Part shown: positions 56,184 to 64,000 of the stretch, piece by piece
Position numbering within the stretch: the stretch's first letter is position 1
How the letters are laid out: every line of letters begins with the position of its first letter
DNA from: Bubalus kerabau
Taxonomy: Eukaryota; Chordata; Mammalia; Artiodactyla; Bovidae
Reading direction: 5' to 3'
Assembly (NCBI RefSeq): GCF_029407905.1
Contig: NC_073626.1
Span: forward strand, 106,586,982-106,650,981
Length of the DNA stretch: 64,000 nucleotides
The notes under the pieces: generated by a model
What the model saw: only the letters and a program-made list of their open reading frames with translations
Told to the model about the DNA's origin: nothing
Databases searched by the model: none
Position numbers and translations under genes: made by a program

Positions 56184-56595
56184 GGGACTTCTCTGGTGGT
56201 CCAGTGGTTAAGATTTCATGCTCCCAGTGCAGGAGGCCCCAGTTTGATCTGTGGTCGGGGAACTAGATCCCACATCCTGCAACTGAAGATTCCACTTGCG
56301 TGCTTGTGTGCTTTGTCACTCAGTCGTGTCTGACTCTTTGTGACCCCATGGACTGCAGCCCACCGCTCCTCTGTTCATGAGGATTCTCCAGGCAAGAATA
56401 CTGGAGTCGGTTGCCATGCTCAGGGGATCCTCCCAACCCAGGGATTGAACCCAGGTCTTCTGCATTGCAGATGGATTCTTTATCAGCTAAACTACCAGGG
56501 AAGCCCAAAGATTCCACATTCTGCAACAAAGATTAAAGATCCCATAACTAAGGCCTGGCACAGTCAAATAACTAAATAAATATATTTTTAAAAAA
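56184..56595 (+). mobile_element. CHR-type SINE split by a Bov-tA
   Basis: Left part (56184-56297): 'gggacttctctggtggtcca' at 56184-56203, 'ggtcggggaactagatccca', 'catcctgcaactgaagattc'. Right part (from 56518): 'ctgcaacaaagattaaagat' , 'cagtcaaataactaaataaa' tail. Possible duplication gttaaaaaa (56175-56183) and tttaaaaaa (56587-56595), low complexity. Confidence 0.9.
56298..56507 (-). mobile_element. Bov-tA SINE nested in CHR
   Basis: Reverse copy: 'tttgtcactcagtcgtgtct', 'gtgaccccatggactgcagc' at 56340-56359, reversed B box 'gggattgaacccagg', reversed head 'actaccagggaagccc'. CHR-derived duplication aagattccactt (56286-56297) and aagattccacatt (56508-56520) marks the insertion. One body segment near 'gccatgctcaggggatc' is shortened by about 10 bases. 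Confidence 0.94.
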
Positions 56596-56600
56596 TGCCA

Positions 56601-58183
56601 AACCAACAGTTCCAAAGAGACACAATTACATTTTGCCCTGGAGGCCCTATCACAGGGCCAGGGTGGCTGCTCCATACGGGTGACAACATAGATGCAGGTC
56701 TTCCCTAGACCGCTGGTTGGATACATGAAACTCTGGAAGTCATTTAAATAGGAATTGCAATCAGAGAATAAGTCTAGGTGCTTTGCAAAGTAACATTTTC
56801 CTCTGCTCTAGCTGAAAAAGATTAGTCATTTGTTTATATTGCCCAAGAGGTGTCAGGTCCCTTGAACAGTGTTAGGTGACCAGAACTTTGAAAAATTGGT
56901 ATTCTTTCTCCCCTCTAACTATAAACTGGAAACTTCACTCATGTGGTATGGTGTACTGGAAGACCAGGCTTTCATTCTTCTTAACTTCCCATACAATCAA
57001 AAGAACCTAATGAATTCAAGTTGCCTGTAACATTTTGTGTGTTTCTGAGTTGAAACTGAATTCCCAAACAATCACGTGAACAATAATGAAATTCAGGCAG
57101 AGTCTCTATTTTCCTGTTGTTAGAAAAGAGACTCTTATGGTGAACTCCTGGGTTCTAAGATAACATAACATTTTTAAGATAACATAAAATTTAGCACTTA
57201 TCAACTGCATTTAGCATGCAAATTGTTTCAAAGACCCTGAAGAAATGCAATGGCTGAACTGAGTTTGATTGGGAATACAACTTATAGATTTATATAACAC
57301 TTGGATTCTCCATGTTAGAAACTATACTCTATAGATTACAGTTTAATTGTGTAGATGATATTATAAGACAATGAGTCTCTTATAACTCCACTTGAGAATT
57401 TAGGTACAATAAGCAGAACATAATTATTCCAGTTGGAATTTGGCCAGAAGCTGGGGATTAAAAACCCTTAGTGTTATGAAAAGTTTCATGGGATATTTAA
57501 TGACTAGACATAGCCAGAAGCTTAGATTTATGGCATCCAAAAATAGTACCCCTAGCAGGATTAGTCCACTCAGGTCATGCTGGGGCACAGTTTGGGCAAT
57601 AGTCAAAAAACCACGTTTATTGAATCATAAACATAATTTCTAGCAGCTCTGGGTTGGAAATTTGTATTCAAGCACTACTTACCAACTTTTAGCGGCTTCC
57701 TTGGATGTAGCATCCCACCGGCAATCGATAAAAGCACCGTAATACAGAAAATGTCAGGTAGGCTTGAATGATAATGATGGTAGTTAGTGTAGGAGGACAA
57801 TGACCAAAGCTGACTCTACAAGCCATGGCTTGAGATGGCTCCATATGTGATGCGATTTCAAAGGCCATGGAAAGACACAAAATGCCACAGTTAGTTTGAA
57901 TTGCTGGTGCATGCCATTTCACAAATATGATTTTATTTTTTTTTAAATTAATGCTCAACCCCTATTTTGAAGCAAATATACTTGAAAAAGTTAATACGTG
58001 GGCCTGCGTTATTGTTTAAATCACAGTGTAACATGAGCTTTTCCTACTTTAAGGAGTCTTGCTAGAACCGAAGAGTAAAGGATTTTTAAGAATAAAGATA
58101 TTGGATGAGTGAACCACTAAGGGAGGGAAAGTTTGCAGAAAAGAGAGTATAGGGTCAAGGAAGACAAATTCTTCCAGCCTCGT
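56601..58183. other. Unassigned sequence
   Basis: No gene or transposon recognised. Contains a tandem 19-base duplication at 57157-57194. The 89-codon reverse frame at 57689-57958 shows no domain. Confidence 0.42.
57157..57194. repeat. Tandem duplication, 19-base unit
   Basis: aagataacataacattttt at 57157-57175 is followed at once by aagataacataaaattta(g) at 57176-57194, differing at a few late bases. Confidence 0.85.
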
Positions 58184-58572
58184 TGTTATGGGCTGGACTG
58201 TGTTCCATCTCCCCACACCGCTACCCTCACATTCATATGTGGAAGCTGTAATCCCCATTATTTCAGAATAAGACTGAACTTGGAGATAGAGTTTTTAAAG
58301 AGGAAATTAAACCAATCTACCTGGCTTCCTTTAAAGAAGAGGAAATTGGAAACAGAGAGACCAAGGGTGTGCTTAAGCAGATAAAGGACAGTGTGAGGAT
58401 ATGGCAAGAAGGGAACAAGTTACAAGCTAAGGAGAGAGGCCCCTGAAAAAACCAATTCTGAAGTCAACTTCATCTTGGACTTTCTAGCTCCCAGAGTTGT
58501 GAGAAAATAAATTTTGGTTGTTTAAATCACCCCTTCTGTAGTATTGCATGATGGCAACCCCAGCAACATAAA
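58184..58572 (+). mobile_element. MaLR-type solo LTR (MLT1-like)
   Basis: Starts 'tgttatgggctggactgtgt' at 58184-58203 and follows the old MaLR LTR: 'cattcatatgtggaagctgt' at 58230-58249, 'cttggagatagagtttttaa', 'aagaagaggaaattggaaac' at 58334-58353, 'aagctaaggagagaggcccc' at 58424-58443, 'gttgtgagaaaataaatttt' at 58496-58515 (poly(A)-signal zone) and 'tagtattgcatgatggcaac'. No flanking internal retroviral region: a solo LTR. Confidence 0.78.
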
Positions 58573-58575
58573 GCA

Positions 58576-59934
58576 CTCACCCCTTTTCAGCAGAAAGGCA
58601 TCAAGACAGCTAGTTAAATCTCTCAGCTTCTTTGAGGCTCAGGCTTTCACTGGAAGTAGCTCATCTCTTTCTTGAATCTTTCTAGCTCCAGGGAAAACAC
58701 TGTGGATCAGGTCTATCACCTGAGGTTGATTTTGCAAGGCATGGTTTAAATTCAAGACATTATCTGGACCATAATATGCTGGAATGAAGAGAGGTGCAGA
58801 GCACAAGTTCAGCTGGGAAAGGCTAATGCTGGGTCTGACCAAGCTGTTATCAAGATGGAGTCAGAGTCATTGTTTGCTGGTAGGCATGGAGGGTTGGCCA
58901 ACCTTCCACATTAAAAATGAGATGCCTGTATTTTTGCTACTTAAAAACCACGGGCAATTCTCCAGGATGGTCCTCTGTTGGGCATTTCTGATGTATTAAA
59001 TGAATTTTGGTGAGGGGATTTCAAAATAGGCTTTGGGGGCTATAATAACCTTGCCATCAGCAGGCAATGAAGGGCCTCCAGCATTAATATTATTTAATGT
59101 AAATGCAAAGTAACTGCAATTACAGCAATTCAGAGTATTCATGTTTAAAACCAGGATTAATTGTTAATAATAAAACTGTAGCCTTTTAAAAATGCAACAT
59201 TGATGTCCTCCTTGTAGAACCTGGGAGTCTGGAGGGCAAGGATAATTTATACTTGCCAAATCACTGAGAGAAAATTCCAACTATGTGGAAATGTAAATAT
59301 TCAGTATTATAAAGGATAATTAGAGATAGGCTAAATATTTACCCAGTCCCCTTCTTTTTAAATCACAAATAAGATTTCTCTTGTTGGTTCAAGCTTTCCT
59401 GAGAGAAGACAGGCTAAAAAAAGAAGAGAGTGTCTTTCTTTTCTTAACCAAAATCTTTCTTACAAATCATGTGAAATCTAACTCCCTTTCATTATTGACT
59501 TTGAAATTTATTTCACAATTATTTCATTTTACTAAGACACTGCAAATGAAATTTAGTATGTGTTGCATCAAAAATATCAAAGATATAATGTTGAATATGA
59601 ACACAAAAACATAAGTTTAGCAGCAAATTAACTGACAGTTAAGTAGAATGTAAACAAATTATTTAGAGATTATTTGCAGAAGTTTAGAAGTGTGCAGACA
59701 TTCAAATGTTCAAGGACCCTGAATTGTCACCATTTTAAAAGAACCTTCCAACAGATGCACAAATAAACAACTATACTGTGGGAGAATTGTCATACAGAGA
59801 GCTTCATGTAAAGCTTTTGCTTTTGGTAGTTATTTTCTTTCCTCTTTATTCTTCCCTTGATTATTTTCTCATGAGGATAGTTTCAAAGGAAATATGACTT
59901 CTGAGAAGGAATTTTCTAAATAAAAAGATTTGAT
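58576..59934. other. Unassigned sequence
   Basis: No gene or recognised repeat over ~1.4 kb; AT-rich from 59050. Confidence 0.42.
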
Positions 59935-60415
59935 CTGTCATAGTCCAGGCAGGAAAACAAAAAAATATTCTAGATATTTCAAAGATAGGCAATTTAATAC
60001 AGTGAGTTGGTTACATAGATGATGGAAGTGTTGGCAAGGAGCTGGTAAGGTGATCTAGAAATTAGAAATAGTAGGAAGTTACTACTACCCCAAGCTTGAA
60101 AGGACACAAAGAGAAGGCATTTCTTTCAGAGTTCAGAGATGAGGACCAGAGCTGGGGAACTAGAACCCAGGTGGGGACTCTCCTATTGGAGCTATGAGCA
60201 TGGAGGGAAGAGGGGTTGCTCCAATGCAGCAGAATCACGGTGAAGGTAGGATCAAGGGTGGAAATAAGAGCAGGAAAAAAAAAAAAAATACCTTGACTCC
60301 TCCAGGATTCTGCCAGTGTCTCCCGTTGGCCAAATCTACCAAAATCCAGTTGGCAGAGCAGACAAGGAAATATAGTTCCCAGAAATGCACAGCAGAGCAG
60401 GGGAAGGGTAGCGTA
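59935..60415. mobile_element. Probable old interspersed repeat, family unresolved
   Basis: 'gataggcaatttaatacagt' at 59984-60003, 'gttggttacatagatgatgg' and 'tgccagtgtctcccgttggc' at 60310-60329 recall a medium-reiteration mammalian repeat I cannot name with certainty. The window's second-longest frame (157 codons reverse, 60062-60535) lies mostly in it; its Phe run comes from an A14-type tract (about 60275-60289). I do not regard it as a gene. Confidence 0.42.
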
Positions 60416-60540
60416 TGGATCAATAGCAAGTTGGCAAGTGATTTGCACACACAAAATGGAATTACTTTTGTAAGTTTCTCTTTGCTTAGTTTCATGTGGT
60501 TCCCTCAAGCCATGGGACCATACAATGAAAATCACTTTGG

Positions 60541-62411
60541 AACCCTATGACAATCATAGGTTTTTTTTCCCCTATGAGATATTTAATGAAGTAAGTAAAG
60601 TTCTTCTGGGCCTCAGAATTGTTAACTCACCGAACCACTAATATAGTAGTTGAGATGTGGGAAAAAGAGGCCCAAAAATCTAAAATGGTACCTGTGACTG
60701 ATATTTGAGTTTCAGACCCAGACACTGAATATCATTCTTCAGAATATCAGCTCTCAACTTGTTACATGACATTTCAACTTGAGCAATTTTCTACTAATGA
60801 ACTCCTTTATTTCTGCCTGTCTCATTAGGACACTCCATGCTTTCCAGAAATGCAAGTGAAGTTTAATAGAGATAAAGCCATTCCACAGGCACTGCTATGA
60901 TCAAGAAGCTACAATCAATCTTGTTTTCTTCAAGCATGTCATAAAAAGACCCTTTTCCTTCTGATTAGCATTCTTGAACACAGTACAAGCTGATGACTTG
61001 CTTGAAGTCATTCACTGTAGGGATACAGCACCTACTGCACGTGATAAAACGACATAAGGCATATGAACTGCTCATTACAATCTAATTAGTTTGGGCTTTT
61101 CATTTCATTTTATGTCCTGAATTGAACCTGATTCAATATGATTCTGAGCTGGAGTTCATCATATCTTCTCCCTGGCAGTGCAAGTTCATGGTGTTTGCTT
61201 GCTAAATTCCATGGTTAGAGAAATGGTTCCTCTTTTTTTTAGGTTAGAAAGAAGACCATTAGTATAAAATGACTGAAACCTTTGCTATTAAGTAATCTTC
61301 TGTAAGAGATTTCCATTTGACCCGGCACAGTTACAGTTGTTGAAGAATTTCAAGAAGGTTTGACCGTTTTAATAAGCTGACTTAAGTAATTCATGGGTTC
61401 AATTCCTTGTAATTCAGTGGAACAATAGTCTTAGCCCTTGGGTTGCACTCCAAAGAATGACTAAACAAGAAAGAAAAACTTGGGTTAGTTTATCTAACAA
61501 ACTCATGATAAAGGAGGCTTCTTGAGAGCAAGATTTTGAGAGCCTTCCATTTTGGGGTTGTTTCTAACTCCAACATTCTTCCGTGTCTCAAATTAGTAAA
61601 CAGGCTGTATAAGTAGACTAAGTACATATCTATTTATCTGATTTTAATATTTTATGGGTCGTAAGAAAAGGATAACTGGAATTTTCCTGGAAGATATATA
61701 CTCTGTCCTCTCTGTGTCTTTAATTTTGGCATGAGGGAGATTCAGATATCTGCTTTTTTTGATTTCTTAATAGGACAGTCATAGTATCCATCGGATTCAG
61801 TAATTCATTTTTTATTTGAAAAATCATTTAATATGGGTAATGTGAATATAAAATACTCATAAGAATATTTTCTTGCTATTCAAATGAGCTTTAAAAATGT
61901 GTTGTATCATCCAGAAAGCAAATGTTGTCTTTTCTGTTCATCCTATAAAGTACCTTAGGGCTTTGCCAAAACATAGCCCTTTGGTTTCATGCCGTGTGAC
62001 TGCCCTGTAGATGAGGTCTTCTGGAACCTGATTAACAAAATCATTTTGGATAAAGTAGATTTCTTCCACATTTCTAAGTTCAACCTGTAAATAATAATAA
62101 AAAGAAATAGTCATACATACCCCAGAACTTTGCTGGTACGATATAGTTAGATGATAGATGTATAACGCTTAGAATTGTATCTTTCACAAAATACATGTTC
62201 ACCCTGTTGGCTCCTTTCCCACCTGCCTGTTTTGGAGCAATATAATTTAATCAAATTCCTACCCTAAACAACATCATGCAACTCCATGTGGTTTTGTTGA
62301 TCTAATTCCTAAATCACCAATGCTCTGCCCAAAAGTACTTCTTTCACAGTTAAGAGGTTTACTTTAATTCAACTAAAACATTTTATTGGGGTATAAAAAC
62401 AGATAACGAAT
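60541..62411. other. Repeat-poor unassigned sequence
   Basis: No repeat or gene recognised over 1.9 kb, and not one open frame of 60 codons or more on either strand between about 60550 and 63500. Confidence 0.45.
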
Positions 62412-62560
62412 GAGAAACTACTGCAAACACAGGGAACTCCACTCAATACTCTGTGGTGACCTAAATGGGAAAGAAACCCAAAAAGAGGGGATATATGGGT
62501 ACATATTCACTGATTGATTTTGCTGTACAGCAGAAACTAACACAACATTGTAAAGCAACA
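62412..62560 (+). mobile_element. L1 3' UTR remnant
   Basis: 'gagaaactactgcaaacaca' , 'gggaactccactcaatactc' at 62432-62451, 'gtggtgacctaaatgggaaa', 'ttttgctgtacagcagaaac' at 62518-62537 and 'taacacaacattgtaaagca' at 62538-62557 follow the L1 3' end in order. No A tail; truncated at both sides. Confidence 0.72.
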
Positions 62561-63532
62561 CTAATTTAACTGAATTTTTATATCATAACTGGGGACCATC
62601 ATTTGTTACCAGTGAACTGAGATTTACCGTTGATTGGGTATTTTGATTGTATTACATATAAGCCATTTTTTCACCCCCTAAAGTCCATAAAAATGGTAAC
62701 ATTTTAATAATGTTCCCTTATCCTCTTGGAAAAGAAACTAACCTAGGTGAATATCTGTTTTGTTTATTTAAGTTTTGTATCTAACTGGTAGTTCTTTATT
62801 TCTGCAATAATTTGTTGAAAGCTTGTGGTTAGATAGAACATAACCTTTAATTCAGCTATTGTTAGCACTTTTGTATGCCAGAGAGAGGTTCTGAAATTTT
62901 CAGTAGGCCGTGGACTCTTAATAGGGACTCTTAATTGTTCCCTTAGTACTCCAGAGCCATCGTGACATCTGAGTTATACACATTTCTTATGTATAACCTT
63001 CAGCTCAACATTGAAGTCAGGCATAAGGCATTTGTCCCACACTTTGCACAAGAAGCGGAAGTGAGGTTTGTTTTTTTTTTTTTACTTACATTGTCAAGGA
63101 TTCTTAAGGGATTGGTCTTGGTTAATTAGCAATTAGTAAAATGAGTATCAAGCTCCTGATAAAATATTGTTAGGGAAATTGGGAAACAGAAGGTTACCCA
63201 AGCCACTAACCCAATCTTTGGGGAAGAGGAGGAGGTAGGAAGAGAGGGAATCAGGAGCTGGGGGTACCCAGAGCATGTCTGCCGCTCATGTCCTCCAGCA
63301 AATTATCCCATTCTCTTTCTACCCCGAAGCACAGTTCTGAGGCTCCTGAGACTAGAATAAACTCAGAAATTACAACTTGATTAAAGACTACCGAGATGTT
63401 CATATTGGAAATATAAAATGATATTATGAAAATAGATGTGCTCTTCTTTGTTTATAAACTTGCCATTATCTGTGTTTGAGCTGATGGCAGGTTTGGGCTG
63501 AACTGTCTACATTGATGGAAGGTGTGAGTTTG
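62561..63532. other. Unassigned sequence
   Basis: No gene or recognised repeat. T-run at about 63070-63083; a purine-rich, GC-richer patch at 63210-63275. Confidence 0.42.
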
Positions 63533-63541
63533 CCATGCGTG

Positions 63542-63761
63542 TGTTAAATCGCTTCAGTCGTGTCCAACTCTTTGCTACCCCATGGACTGTAGCCTGCCAG
63601 GTTCCTCTGTCCATGGGATTCTCCAAGTAAGAATACTGCAGTGGATTGCCATTTCCTTCTCTAGGGGATCTTCCCGACCAAGGGATCAAACCTGCGTCCT
63701 TTATGTCCCCTGCATTGTAGGTGGGTTCTTTACCACTAGCGCCACCTGGGAGGGGTGCTGT
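63542..63761 (-). mobile_element. Bov-tA SINE
   Basis: Reverse copy: 'cgcttcagtcgtgtccaact' at 63550-63569, 'gctaccccatggactgtagc', reversed B box 'gggatcaaacctgcg', reversed head 'agcgccacctgggagg'. Loose duplication ccatgcgtg (63533-63541) and ccatgcagtg (63762-63771). Confidence 0.93.
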
Positions 63762-64000
63762 CCATGCAGTGAAACAGATCTGAGCCACCTGGCAGACATG
63801 GTCTCGTAGCTCGTGACCCTGGTAACCTGAGTGGGATGAGCACGATGAACATCACGTATTAATTGACATGGGTCTTCATCTGTGTGTTAAGGGATATGCA
63901 GGTAATGTTCTTCACACTTCCATACAGCTGAAGAACAAAGTGAAATAAAAATGTTTACAGGACATTGGCCAGTTCCAGTGAATGAACTGTGGTTTGAGGA
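63762..64000. other. Unassigned sequence at window end
   Basis: About 240 bases, nothing recognised. Confidence 0.4.

Noticed and set aside
60062..60535. 157-codon reverse frame
   Set aside because: Second-longest frame, but it overlaps a probable old repeat, includes a Phe run from a poly(A) tract, has no domain and is crossed by two other open frames.
1..64000. CRISPR arrays, operons, phage or plasmid features
   Set aside because: Spaced repeats here are dispersed SINEs; base composition and repeat families are those of a ruminant nuclear genome.

Overview
This window is nuclear DNA from a ruminant mammal, most likely a bovid. The evidence is the repeat content: about eighteen Bov-tA SINE copies, BOV-A2 SINE pieces, a 2.1-kb BovB (RTE-type) LINE, a cattle-type L1 3' end and several CHR-type cetartiodactyl SINEs. 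I find no host protein-coding gene, no canonical RNA gene and no CRISPR or prokaryotic feature. The longest open frames are short and are either repeat-derived (Bov-tA antisense, BovB reverse transcriptase) or look like chance. The window reads as intergenic desert or part of a very large intron. All family assignments are from memory of consensus sequences, not from a database search.

Layout. 0-1.8 kb: antisense L1 blocks with a Bov-tA inside. 3.5-4.2 kb: a three-layer nest (MIR-like SINE, then a MER5A hAT element, then a Bov-tA). 4.8-8.1 kb: a young L1 3' end, an L2 piece, CHR SINEs, two Bov-tA and a MaLR LTR. 9.8-12.3 kb: an antisense L1 split by the BovB LINE, itself split by a BOV-A2 piece. 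14.3-15.5 kb: L1 remnants and a Bov-tA. 18.2-18.85 kb: MIR and L2. 18.85-24.6 kb: almost repeat-free. 24.6-38.9 kb: scattered Bov-tA, MIR, L2, L3/CR1-like, CHR, MaLR and L1 remnants plus microsatellites. 38.9-46.35 kb: the longest repeat-poor block (about 7.5 kb), holding a CpG cluster at 41.83-41.93 kb and a GC-richer patch at 45.06-45.4 kb. 46.35-56.6 kb: dense SINE cluster, including four insertions between 52.4 and 53.75 kb and a Bov-tA nested in a CHR. 58.2-64 kb: MaLR LTR, an unassigned old repeat, an L1 remnant and a last Bov-tA.

There is no gene circuit to describe. What the window holds is a stratified record of retroposition: ancient layers (MIR, L2, L3, MER5A, MaLR, old L1) cut by ruminant layers (CHR, BovB, BOV-A2, Bov-tA), many with readable target-site duplications. 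The two repeat-poor blocks are the places where regulatory sequence or an unannotated non-coding exon is most plausible, but that is inference from repeat avoidance and composition only. I did not find a convincing undescribed biological system.
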